A stretch of 64,000 nt of DNA from Desulfoscipio sp. XC116 (GTDB taxonomy: Bacteria; Bacillota; Desulfotomaculia; Desulfotomaculales; Desulfallaceae). Shown in pieces: positions 35,447-43,865 of the stretch. Every line of letters starts with the position of its first letter. Position 1 is the first letter of the stretch. The position numbers and the translations under genes are program-made. The stretch spans positions 434,001 through 498,000 of the forward strand of contig NZ_CP156660.1 of assembly GCF_039851975.1 (NCBI RefSeq). Direction: 5' to 3'. The notes under the pieces are model-generated. The model saw only the letters and a list, made by a program, of their open reading frames with translations, had not been told where the DNA came from and made no database searches.

Positions 35447-35878
35447 CTACTTGGCGGTGGGCTCGTCCAGGATAAAATGATGCAACTTGTTTAACGCGCG
35501 GTTTTTTATGCGATGGACTACAGGTTGTGACACTTCCAGTTCCCTAGCCGTCTCCCGTTCGGTAAATCCATCCAGGATCGTTGCTTTAATCACCATTTGT
35601 TCTTGTGGCGTTAACAACGAGAGGGCTTTCTGGATAAAAACCGCGTCTTCCGCGCTATTGGAAACATCTTCGGCGGTAAAGATCGTATCAATCAAACTCA
35701 ATGCATCGGAATCAGCGTTCTGCTCCGCCGGACCATCCAAGATTAAAAGCTCGCGTTCATCCAACTGCCGGTACTTTTTCGCCAACCTGATCGCCTCGCG
35801 ACGCAGACCGGTTAAGAACCAAGCAATCGCCCGAGCTTCCTTCGGATCAAAGACATAATCGCGGGAACCGGACGGCAA
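35447..35878 (-). CDS. SigO-like sigma factor region-4 protein (best-preserved copy)
   Basis: 143 residues from TTG 35878; the homologous frame continues to ATA 35896, where the 26.6-kb relic has ATG. The N-terminal half is helical (REAIRLAKKYRQLDERELLI); the C-terminal half is a clear sigma-70 region 4 (LLTPQEQMVIKATILDGFTE, then ARELEVSQPVVHRIKN). No region 2 is present, matching SigO of the Bacillus SigO-RsoA pair, where a separate small protein supplies region 2. A hairpin with TCCTGG/CCAGGA arms spans the stop. The downstream gene is the SleB-like hydrolase. Confidence 0.75.
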   Translation of the reverse strand: MPSGSRDYVFDPKEARAIAWFLTGLRREAIRLAKKYRQLDERELLILDGPAEQNADSDALSLIDTIFTAEDVSNSAEDAVFIQKALSLLTPQEQMVIKATILDGFTERETARELEVSQPVVHRIKNRALNKLHHFILDEPTAK

Positions 35879-35896
35879 TAAAGCATCATCAAGTAT

Positions 35897-36314
35897 AGTT
35901 CATTTTCACACCCCCTTTTACTAAAATTGAAATTACCCTCTTACTATATAAAGAGAAAAAAGAGGACCTTTTTGATACCCCTTTCTTCCAAAAAAATTTC
36001 TTTTTTAGGTTTAATTTTTATCCTTTTTTAAAACTAAAATCAACCGGATACCTATGAATCGCATTTATTATAATGCCTTGACCAACGAACTATACTTTTT
36101 AATCGCCGGATTTAGCTAACCAACCAGTTGAATAAAAGCTTTCCTAGTGCCCACTTTTAGCCTTGGCAGCCTGTTCTACTTCTTGGACGTGGCCTCCCTT
36201 TTCACGCTGTGTATCTAATTATTGGCGTTTTTCCGGACTACCAATAAATATAGGGGATGGTACAATAACATTTACAATTAGAAATATTAAGTCAGCGAAA
36301 AATGGTAGTAATCT
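35897..36314. other. Intergenic: sigma leader and broken RsoA-like gene
   Basis: 35905-36000 repeats the leader seen at 33.4 kb. 36036-36180, minus strand, is an RsoA-like gene with in-frame stops (FIQLVG, stop, then LNPAIKKYSSLVKA). The remaining 130 bp show nothing recognisable. Confidence 0.5.
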
Positions 36315-36476
36315 ATGATGCAAATTTTGCAATTTGTTTGGAATGAGGATATTATTGAGCATATTGTCAGGCATAATGTCATGCATGAGGAAATAGAAGG
36401 GGTTTGTTTTGGAAAGGGATTAAAGCTAAATGGCTTAGTCACTCGTTGGATTAAAGAACAGCTTTGCAGTATTTAA
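36315..36476 (+). pseudogene. Fragment resembling a BrnT/DUF4258-type toxin
   Basis: 53 codons. ILQFVWNEDIIEHIVRHNVM followed by HEEIEGVCFG matches the N-terminal pattern (F.W-(D/N)-E-x-N/I-x-E-H-I-x-x-H-x-V-x-x-E-E) of small RNase-like toxins of the BrnT/DUF4258 group. After VCFG the sequence deviates and stops, and no antitoxin follows. No good ribosome binding site. Probably a decayed gene. Confidence 0.35.
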
Positions 36477-37020
36477 TGACCTTTCACATGGCGACCTGGC
36501 ATTGATTATTAATACGGATTGTTCATCCGTAACCCGTGTATGCTTAATAAGTTGAAAGAAGAGGATTTTGTTCAGTTAGGGTATCAGTGGTTGTGGATCA
36601 AAAATTCACTGGCCTCTTTTGAATTGAATCTTATGTTCAGATCGCAGTCTATGGAGAGCAATATACAGTCGTTTATTTAATGTACAGGAGTTATATAGTT
36701 TCAGCCGTATATTGTTATCTAACGTTATTAGAGGTACTAATAAGCATCTTCTTTATTATGGAAAAATGTTTCTATTGGTATTGGGGTTCAAACGCATACT
36801 TAATCTGGCTAACTTGGTCAAGATATGTAGCTGAGTACCAATGCCGGTCTAAAACGAATGTTGGTCGCAAAACCCGATGCAACTTGGGTTTGTACCAGCG
36901 AGGGTCTCTCTGGTGGTTCCCCATACGGATATGCCATAATTATCATTCTCCTCTTTTATTCATTTTTCCCCTTGCATCCAAGGCGAGGAAGGAATAAAAT
37001 AAGGCATCTTTCCTTGCCTT
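36477..37020. other. Degenerate region without a recognisable gene
   Basis: A plus-strand 46-codon frame at 36540-36680 (NKLKEEDFVQLGYQWLW) has no ribosome binding site and no known relatives. A longer Cys/Trp-rich frame at 36680-36997 looks spurious. Nothing else is supported. Confidence 0.4.
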
Positions 37021-37145
37021 TGGGTACGGGATGATTGTCCGTCCTGGACGAGTCTCTACTTGGCGGTGGGCTCGTCCAGGATAAGATGATGCAACTTGTT
37101 TAACGCGCGGTTTTTTATGCGATGGACGACAGGTTGTGACACTCA
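37021..37145 (-). pseudogene. 3' end of a SigO-like gene, deleted copy
   Basis: Matches the last 35 codons and the stop region of the SigO-like genes, including the terminal hairpin, here with a perfect TCCTGGACGAG / CTCGTCCAGGA stem. It is joined directly at about 37143 to the RsoA-like gene, so the intervening leader and the N-terminal part of the sigma gene are deleted. Confidence 0.6.
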
Positions 37146-37148
37146 AAA

Positions 37149-37346
37149 TCAAGCCGGATACTTATGAATAGCATTCATTAACCCAAAAATCAAATCCGAA
37201 TAGCATTCATTATAATGCCTTGACCAATGGCTATACTTTTTAATCGCTGGATTTAGCTGACCAACCAGTTGAATAAAAGCTTTTCTATCGCCATTTTTAG
37301 CCCTGGCAACCAGCTCATGAAACTTTAATTTCCTCTTCAACAGCAT
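37149..37346 (-). CDS. RsoA-like small protein (sigma region-2-like, HTH_16)
   Basis: 65 residues. FHELVARAKNGDRKAFIQLV and the end ECYSDLIFGLMNAIHKY resemble the core-binding region 2 of sigma factors (D-L-x-x-x-G-L-x-x-A-I-x-K-Y). Small proteins of this kind (RsoA in Bacillus, HTH_16 proteins of conjugative elements) work together with a region-4 protein. GGGGAGG precedes ATG 37346, whose first base follows the stop of the upstream 37-codon gene. The normal end (YPVDFSFRKG in relics) is lost by the deletion that joins it to the sigma fragment. Confidence 0.6.
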   Translation of the reverse strand: MLLKRKLKFHELVARAKNGDRKAFIQLVGQLNPAIKKYSHWSRHYNECYSDLIFGLMNAIHKYPA

Positions 37347-37460
37347 TCAGCCTCCCCTCATTTTTTTAGAATCGCTAAATAATTGGATCACTTGCCAACT
37401 CATTATGGAGGAAGCCGCCACCAGTAAGCTGTTAAGGATGCAAAGCGGAACAATCCTCAT
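37347..37460 (-). CDS. Small one-membrane-segment peptide upstream of the RsoA-like gene
   Basis: 37 residues: VPLCILNSLLVAASSIMSWQ is hydrophobic, followed by a charged tail. GGGGAG is well spaced before ATG 37460, and TGA (37347-37349) abuts the ATG of the RsoA-like gene, so translation is coupled. In Bacillus the sigO/rsoA region also carries tiny membrane proteins (YvrJ type); similarity in sequence is not established. Confidence 0.45.
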   Translation of the reverse strand: MRIVPLCILNSLLVAASSIMSWQVIQLFSDSKKMRGG

Positions 37461-38057
37461 TTTAAAGCTCCCCGCAGCGATATTAACAGAAAGACAATCT
37501 CTTCAGTGACTACCACTACAAGAAACAGGTAGGTTACATGAACACTGGCGGTTAACTTGGCTAGACATGATACATCACATGTCTCGAAGCTTATAATTTT
37601 AGTACACCCACGTTGTTTGACAAATATTTCATGATTTGTAATTTTTTAATAGTTTATCTATATAGACGAATAATAATCAAAAATGTTCCAAAATCTCTTT
37701 GATTATTTTTCTCAATTAGACTTCAGCAGCCCATTAATTCAACGTACACTCTGACGATATCGTTTTATTAAAAACCCAGAAATTAAATTACACTCCGTCG
37801 TACCAATTGATATAAGTGGCTATAAAAAACATGCAAGTATTGCAGGCAATTCAAAAGGAGCTGGCACACGCTTTCAATAAAGCATACTTGTTCGCTAAAT
37901 AACCCCCCCCTCTTTTTTATATAAAGAGAAAATAAAGGATCTTTCTGATAACTTGCTTTGGAAAAAATTTTCTCGCAAATGATTTTACATATCAAAGATG
38001 CAATTAGTCTTAAATATGTAAACCGGATCATTATAAATATTAATGTGGCTTATCAAT
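37461..38057. other. Non-coding stretch with a further sigma-leader relic
   Basis: No gene seen. 37905-37975 repeats the leader with TATATAAAGAGAAAATAAAG and the following TTTCTGATA, as at 33.45 and 35.94 kb, marking another cassette copy reduced to its leader. The rest is AT-rich and featureless. Confidence 0.4.
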
Positions 38058-38310
38058 ATTACTATTACTAGAATATAGAGAACAAATAAGGACAAATACC
38101 GACTCTGTTAGTATGGATTATTAGTCAAATTATATGGAACAACGTAACACATACTTGCGTCTACTGTATAAATGTGCTTTTTCGGTAGGTAATGCAACCA
38201 AGGAAAATATTGTTACGAATACTTGGTCAAGTTATATACGAGTATTGAGTTGCCGATTCAGTTGTGCTGGCAGAGAGTGGTTTTGGGGGGGGCGTTGCCT
38301 GGCGGCGGGT
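38058..38310 (+). repeat. Leader/promoter block copy at 38 kb
   Basis: Aligns with 27830-28064 (about 75-80 percent by eye) and its first part with 33720-33832. The shared core reads GGAACAACGTAACACATACT, then TTGCGTCTACT and AAATGTGC. The terminal hairpin TGCC...GGCA is kept with altered bases. The lipoprotein start at 38658 lies 350 bp downstream; the stretch between has no gene. Confidence 0.5.
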
Positions 38311-38657
38311 TTGTTATAGATTGTTCTTTTAAAGGCGGGGAATTTAAAACGAATAAAATTTATTTTAATGACTTTTCGAGTTAATAACGATATTAGGTGG
38401 AAATTTCTGATTAACGGATGGATTTCTGTTTTGCCACCGGAGCAACAAGAAATGAGACCGGTTTGCTTTGTTTGCTTGAATGACTAAAGCAAGCAATTTT
38501 TCTAATCGTTGCTGGGATGGATGATCAAGCTTATCTATAAAAAAGGCTTATTTATAAATTTTCTTCAGCTTGTATAGTCTTTGAATCTGTCGTAGATTTA
38601 CTATTGTCGTGTATATGTTTTTTTTATACAATGACAAGTGAAGTAGGGGGGAAAATC

Positions 38658-39239
38658 TTGAAACCTTGGGTTTTGCCGATTTGTTTTGCTTCTGTTCTTT
38701 TTTTAAACGGCTGTGGTGGCAATATCTCGAATGCTAATACTTCAATTAATGAGCGATCTATCGCGCAGACTAACAAGTTTATACCTAGTCCAATAGTCCT
38801 CTATTCAATTCCAGATGATAAACTTAAATCACCTATCAAAGAACTTATACACTATGAAACAGGAGATGTATCTTCTGTTCCTTTGCTTACTTATCAAGAA
38901 TGGGAAGATCGTGGAGGGCGCCAACCTTGGAGAATGGAGCCTTTTTCTGTTCTCCAAGTTGTAATTAGCAATTTAGTTCCGGAAAATATCTCAACTAAAG
39001 AAAATATGTTGTATAGCTTTAAAAAATCCGGAAATACAGCTGAAAACAAAGATGGTGTCGTCATAAAACTGATTAATCCAAAGGATGATTCTTTGAACAA
39101 TCCTTCGCATGCCTCAAAACTGACTTATAAAATGCTTGTTCCGCATTTAGGATCCTATGATATTACAATTCAACAACCACAAGAATCAGTAGAGTTCATT
39201 ATTACTAAAATTGTACTTAATCCTAATTCCACAGATTAG
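38658..39239 (+). CDS. Predicted lipoprotein of unknown function
   Basis: 193 residues from TTG 38658, chosen because AGGGGGGAAAA lies just upstream and the signal peptide (KPWVLPICFASVLFLNG, then Cys) begins there; the frame is open to 38604. The mature part starts with an Asn/Ser linker, then SPIVLYSIPDDKLKSPIKEL, and ends in beta-rich sequence (LGSYDITIQQPQESVEF). No motif of known function. Codon use is AT-rich like the other lipoproteins of the region. Confidence 0.6.
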   Translation: MKPWVLPICFASVLFLNGCGGNISNANTSINERSIAQTNKFIPSPIVLYSIPDDKLKSPIKELIHYETGDVSSVPLLTYQEWEDRGGRQPWRMEPFSVLQVVISNLVPENISTKENMLYSFKKSGNTAENKDGVVIKLINPKDDSLNNPSHASKLTYKMLVPHLGSYDITIQQPQESVEFIITKIVLNPNSTD

Positions 39240-39630
39240 AAAATTTAAGGAAAATCAATGCTTGGGAGTCTTGAACATAAGTATAATTAACGTATTGAAA
39301 AGAGGTGTGAAAGATTTGACATTCGGCTGAAAAGTTATTCCAAAGCAGAGCGACAAATGGTACATCTAAACAAGATACTACGAATATCTCGTCATTTGCT
39401 CGGGTTGCGACAGAGATAATACCATCTGCGGCTGAAGATATAATTCCGGCCGAAGAAAGAATATAGAACAACGTAACACATACTTGCGTCTACTGTGTAA
39501 ATGTGCTTTTCCGGTAGGTAATGCAACCTCCTTTTCTAAATCTTTTTGAAAAAACATATGGGCAGTATTATCCACATTGTGGTTGCTGTCTACATGGTGT
39601 AGTTTTCTTTAACTTTTTATTATTCACCTA
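39240..39630. other. Intergenic with a fifth leader-block copy
   Basis: 39466-39533 repeats the core of the leader block (AACAACGTAACACATACTTG through GGTAGGTAATGCAACC), but the downstream gene is the convergent MFS exporter, so this copy leads into nothing. No other feature seen. Confidence 0.5.
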
Positions 39631-41076
39631 TTATTTTTCTTGCGGGGGCGTTTCCGATCCCGATTTTTTATGCATCTTCAAGAACAGCGTGGGGATCGCG
39701 GCAATTACGGTAAAACCAATTGCCCACCAGAATGAGACGTCATATGCATGGGCAATCGCATGAAGGTCGGTATCGGTGTGGCCCGCCATTTGGTGCTGAG
39801 CGACGGTCGCTAGAATGGCCGACCCAAAAGCACCGCCGATGGTCTGGAAGATCCTCGTGGAGATACTTGCGTGGGGAACTTGCTCTCTTTGAAGTCCAAT
39901 GAGGGCGGATGCCATGATTGCAATAAACAAACCGCCAAGCCCCGCCCCTCTGATCAATAAGGCGCTAGCCAAAAGAATCATATTCGTATCCGTATCCGCA
40001 AAAGCAAACGGCAGTGTACCGATGGCAATGGCGGCGAGGCTTAGCAGCACAACATTGCGCGAGCCGTTACGGTCGGCTGTTTTTCCAGCCCAGCTTCTGG
40101 TGAGCAGCATACCTATGCCTTGCGGAAGCAACCACAATCCGGCGTACAGGGCGCTTGCTCCGCGCACCTCCTGATAATAGAGCGGCAGCATTAGCAAAGC
40201 CCCGTTCGTGATAATCCCGCTGAAAATTAGCAGGATATTGGAAGCGGAAAAATTGACAGATTTAAACAGCCGCAGATTCAGAGCCGGTTCCCGTTTTGTA
40301 TTTAGAGCATAGACGACATAAGCAGCCATCAAAACGACGCCGATGATAAGAGGAACATAGACCGCGCTGTTGTTCAATCCTCCGTGCGTCGCCACCTGAG
40401 CAATGCCGTAGATCAGAAGGGCAAACGCGGGGGAAAGCAAAACCATACCGATCACATCAATGGACGCGTTCTTTTCCACATGCTTGTCGGCCGGTATCCC
40501 CCATATGGCTAACGGGATCGCCACGATGCAAATCGGAATATTAACCCAAAATATAGCGCGCCAGCTCGCACTGCTGACGATAATTCCTCCTAGCACCGGG
40601 CCCAGGATCGGCCCGAGCAGAGCGGGAATGCTGATGATGGACATGGTCTGACCGAGATTGCGTCCGCCGGATACTTGCACAAGCTTCGTTTGCAATACCG
40701 GCATGAGTAACCCGGCGCCGACACCCTGAATGACCCGAAAAACAATCAGGCTTTCTATGTTCCATGATAATATAGAGCATACGGAGCCAATTAAAAAAAG
40801 CACCAATGAAAAGATGTAGGATTGTTTGCAGCCAAACCGTTTGGTGGCCCACCCCGAAATCGGGATGACCAACCCCATCGCCAGAACGTATCCTGTCGTG
40901 ACCCACTGTACGGTGGAAATGGCTGTTTTCATATCGGATGCAATTGTATGGATGGCCACATTGACCATCGTTGAATCAAACAGTGGCGCAAGCGCACCGA
41001 CAAGCAGAACAATAGCAGCTCTGAGCACGATCGGATCGAGTTTTTCTTTTGCCGGTTTTACATTCTCTGTATTCAT
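39631..41076 (-). CDS. DHA2-family MFS drug efflux transporter (EmrB/QacA type)
   Basis: 481 residues from ATG 41076 (GGAG upstream; the frame is open to 41082). About 14 membrane segments. APLFDSTMVNVAIHTIASDM is the conserved first helix with the D-x-T-x-V-N-V-A signature, QWVTTGYVLAMG follows, and the motif C region GPILGPVLGGIIV is typical of proton-drug antiporters. Divergent from its TetR neighbour across a 21-bp perfect inverted repeat. Expected to export hydrophobic toxic compounds. Base composition is higher in GC than the surrounding cassettes, consistent with separate acquisition. Confidence 0.85.
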   Translation of the reverse strand: MNTENVKPAKEKLDPIVLRAAIVLLVGALAPLFDSTMVNVAIHTIASDMKTAISTVQWVTTGYVLAMGLVIPISGWATKRFGCKQSYIFSLVLFLIGSVCSILSWNIESLIVFRVIQGVGAGLLMPVLQTKLVQVSGGRNLGQTMSIISIPALLGPILGPVLGGIIVSSASWRAIFWVNIPICIVAIPLAIWGIPADKHVEKNASIDVIGMVLLSPAFALLIYGIAQVATHGGLNNSAVYVPLIIGVVLMAAYVVYALNTKREPALNLRLFKSVNFSASNILLIFSGIITNGALLMLPLYYQEVRGASALYAGLWLLPQGIGMLLTRSWAGKTADRNGSRNVVLLSLAAIAIGTLPFAFADTDTNMILLASALLIRGAGLGGLFIAIMASALIGLQREQVPHASISTRIFQTIGGAFGSAILATVAQHQMAGHTDTDLHAIAHAYDVSFWWAIGFTVIAAIPTLFLKMHKKSGSETPPQEK

Positions 41077-41088
41077 TAGCAAACTCCT

Positions 41089-41135
41089 ATCATAGCCATA
41101 TTAGGAAACGCTGGGTTTCCTAATATGGCTATGAT
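41089..41135. promoter_or_regulatory. 21-bp perfect inverted repeat between the MFS and TetR genes
   Basis: Arms 41089-41109 and 41115-41135 (outer bases ATCATAGCC, inner bases TAGGAAAC) are fully complementary around GCTGG. TATAAT at 41135-41140 is the -10 of tetR. A partial second copy of the core, TAGGAAACCTGGAGTTT, lies at 41160-41176. Best read as the operator at which the TetR protein represses both genes. Confidence 0.7.
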
Positions 41136-41235
41136 ATAATAAATATAAATCTTCGTCAATAGGAAACCTGGAGTTTTTTATGTGCTTTTCTACAGCATAG
41201 GTACATTTATTGTTGAGACTCGGAGGAAAATAAAA

Positions 41236-41853
41236 GTGGATGAACGAAAGAAGGGTACGCGCCGTCGCGGAGAAATTTTGGAAGAGGCGATCCTGCATGC
41301 CGCATGGGAGGAGCTCTCCGAAACCGGCTATACGGATATGACGATGAAAAGCGTCGCAACGCGGGCGGGGACAAATAAGGCCGTCCTTTATCGCCGTTGG
41401 GACAATAAGACGGAGCTTGCGATTGCCGCCATACATAAATATTTGCCGAAAATTACAAATGATATTCCAAACACAGGTAGCCTGCGCAGTGATCTGTGTG
41501 CTTATCTGCATGCGCGTGTTGAACCGCTGAGAATAATTGGCGTGCAGACGATCAGGGGGCTTATTATGGAACCGGTGGTGTGGCGCAGTATAATCTCATT
41601 CATGCCGCAAATCATTGAGCGTAGATCAGAGAGCAAGCTGACGGCGGCTATGGCGGCGATTTTGAAAAACGCGGAACTTCGCGGTGAAATAAGCCTTGAG
41701 AAGCTAACGCCCCGGATCATCTCGTTGCCGTTGGATCTGCTGCAGTACGAGCTGATTACAAAGCTGGAGCCCGTATCCGACGAAGTCATAGAAGAGATTG
41801 TCGATAATATTTTTATTCCTCTTGTTCATGTGCAGGCGGGTATTATCAAATAG
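41236..41853 (+). CDS. TetR/AcrR-family regulator of the MFS exporter
   Basis: 205 residues from GTG 41236, placed by GGAGG at 41221-41225; the frame is open to 41182. The helix-turn-helix is at about residues 28-52 (TMKSVATRAGTNKAVLYRRW); the C-terminal domain is the TetR_C type with RGLIMEPVVW. Divergent arrangement with a drug exporter and a shared palindromic operator is the classical repressor-efflux pair. Confidence 0.82.
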   Translation: MDERKKGTRRRGEILEEAILHAAWEELSETGYTDMTMKSVATRAGTNKAVLYRRWDNKTELAIAAIHKYLPKITNDIPNTGSLRSDLCAYLHARVEPLRIIGVQTIRGLIMEPVVWRSIISFMPQIIERRSESKLTAAMAAILKNAELRGEISLEKLTPRIISLPLDLLQYELITKLEPVSDEVIEEIVDNIFIPLVHVQAGIIK

Positions 41854-41929
41854 GGAGAGAATCCGGTTATTGTAGGAAAAAAATGAAAATGCCAGTGGCT
41901 GTTTATTGATTTTTTAGTTGCCCCTTTAC

Positions 41930-42480
41930 TTAATAAGTAAGAGGCATTACACTAAGTAACAACAACTCCCTACCTTCGGGTACGGGATGATTGTCCGTCC
42001 TGGATGAGTTTCTACTTGGCGGTGGGCTCGTCCAGGATAAAATGATGTAATTTGTTCAACGCGCGATTTTTTATGCGATGGACTACAGGTTGCTACACTC
42101 CCAGTTCCCTAGCCGTTTTCCGTTCAGTAAATCCATCCAGGATCGTTGCCTAACCACCATTTGTTCTTGTGGCATTAACAACGAGAGGGCTTCCCGGATA
42201 AAAACCGTGTCCTCCGCGCTAATGGGAACATCTTCGGCAGCAAAAATGATATCAATCAAGCTTAATTCATCGGAATCAGCGTTCTGATCCACCGGACTAT
42301 TTAAGATCAAAAGCTCGCGCTCATCCAACTACCGGTACTTTTTCGTCAACCTGATCGTTTTGAGACGCAGACCGGTTAAGAATCAAGCAATCACCCGGGC
42401 TTCCTTTTGATCAAAGACATAATCGCGGGAACCGGACGGTAGTAAAGCATCGTCAAGTATAATGCATCTTCATCACCCCC
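41930..42480 (-). pseudogene. Decayed SigO-like gene copy
   Basis: Covers the whole gene of the 35.4-kb copy plus 100 bp downstream and its leader (GGGGGGTGATGAAGATG on the minus strand). It has an in-frame stop in the N-terminal half (Trp codon changed in the AIAWFLTG region), a frameshift in region 4 near 42150 and the same ATA in place of the start. The frame still open is 42083-42328. No hydrolase follows; the TetR/MFS pair occupies that side. Confidence 0.65.
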
Positions 42481-42772
42481 CCTTTCCTGAAATTCTTTTG
42501 GGATAAAGAATATATCCGGTTGGGGTACAACGAAATATCCTTCCCGATAGATTATGGGTTTGAAAAAGGAGGAGATGAAAATATAATCTAGAACAAAGGG
42601 ATAGAGCAGGAAAATCTTTGTCGTCGATCTCCGGTAGCGTACAAACGCCGGGGGGGCGACGACATTCTATAATTGAAAAAAACTTATAGTATAAGGTTTT
42701 CGAGAATATTGTCACAGTGACTTCCAATAAGCTTTTAATTTAGGAAGCCCTATTTTTAGGTAAACGCGACGG
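42481..42772 (+). promoter_or_regulatory. Likely CRISPR leader
   Basis: AT-rich, gene-free 290 bp directly before the first perfect repeat. Repeats at the opposite end of the array are degenerate, so this end is the promoter-bearing, newest-spacer end. Contains TTGAAAAAAACTTATAGTAT (42673-42692) as possible promoter sequence. Confidence 0.5.
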
Positions 42773-43862
42773 GTTATTAGACTACCTATGAGGAATTGAA
42801 ACGGTAAAACAAACCGTGCGTCCTCAGCCGGTATACCTAAGTTATTAGACTACCTATGAGGAATTGAAACAGACAGGAATGGATAATCTGATGATTACGC
42901 CGAATGGGTTATTAGACTACCTATGAGGAATTGAAACTTTAGGCACTCCACCCATATCTGGGCTGCACACGTGTTATTAGACTACCTATGAGGAATTGAA
43001 ACTAATAAACACCGGTTGGAGTAGGTGTACAACCTTCGTTATTAGACTACCTATGAGGAATTGAAACCTAGCCCAACTGAAATGCCCAACAAATGACTAA
43101 CAAAGTTATTAGACTACCTATGAGGAATTGAAACTTTTGCTAAGCCTTATGATATTCCCGCCAGTATCAAGGTTATTAGACTACCTATGAGGAATTGAAA
43201 CTCGGCTTCAATAACAGCCTCAATAAACCGTGTAAAAGTTATTAGACTACCTATGAGGAATTGAAACGATGAATTGGAATTTTGGGAAACTGAGTCCCCC
43301 GACGTTATTAGACTACCTATGAGGAATTGAAACACCCGCTCAACATTATTGCTCATTGATTTTTGCCTCGTTATTAGACTACCTATGAGGAATTGAAACG
43401 TGGAAGCTGCATCTGCTGAAGTCGAACGCCGGGTGGTTATTAGACTACCTATGAGGAATTGAAACTTTCTTTGTCGAAACCAAAAATTATGAAATCCGTT
43501 GGTTATTAGACTACCTGTGAGGAATTGAAACTTTTACCCTCGACCATTTTTACACCAAAACGACTTGTTATTAGACTACCTATGAGGAATTGAAACCGCT
43601 CTAACGATACTTTAGCGTAGACCTGTGTCGTGGTTATTAGACTACCTATGAGGAATTGAAACCTGGCTGGACCGGTTAGGCCGCTCGGCCAGGATTATCC
43701 GTTATTAAACTACCTATCCTGAAAATAGCGTTAGGTAATTTCATTTTCTGATGGTGCCGTGTTGGCGGCATGGTGGTCTATAAGGAATTGAAACTATATT
43801 CACTTGTCGGTAAGCCAGCCTTATCGGCCAGTGTTATTAGACTAACTATAAGGAATCGAAAC
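42773..43862 (+). CRISPR. CRISPR array, 16 repeats of 30 bp, 15 spacers, no cas genes in the window
   Basis: The repeat begins GTTATTAGAC and ends GGAATTGAAAC (first copy 42773-42802). Fourteen copies are perfect or have one change (G in repeat 12). Repeat 15 (43701-43794) is interrupted by a 60-bp insert, and repeat 16 (43833-43862) has several changes. Spacers are 35-38 bp and all different. The ATTGAAAC 3' end is common in type I-A/I-B and III systems. With no cas genes within 20 kb on either side it must depend on cas genes elsewhere or be inactive. Confidence 0.97.
43718..43777. mobile_element. 60-bp element, copy 2, inserted in CRISPR repeat 15
   Basis: The repeat is split after GTTATTAAACTACCTAT (43701-43717) and resumes AAGGAATTGAAAC at 43782. 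The insert is 60 bp, flanked by CTAT on both sides (43714-43717, 43778-43781), which looks like a 4-bp target duplication. The reverse complement matches 32059-32118 at 56 of 60 bases, and there too the flanks are ATAG (CTAT reversed). Confidence 0.7.
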
Positions 43863-43865
43863 TTA

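Noticed and set aside
36680-36997. 105-residue plus-strand ORF rich in Trp, Tyr and Cys
   Set aside because: Low-quality start, no recognisable domain, lies in clearly decayed DNA; more likely chance.
43147-43356. Minus-strand ORF with repeated FQFLIGSLIT
   Set aside because: It is a translation of the CRISPR repeats and spacers, not a protein gene.
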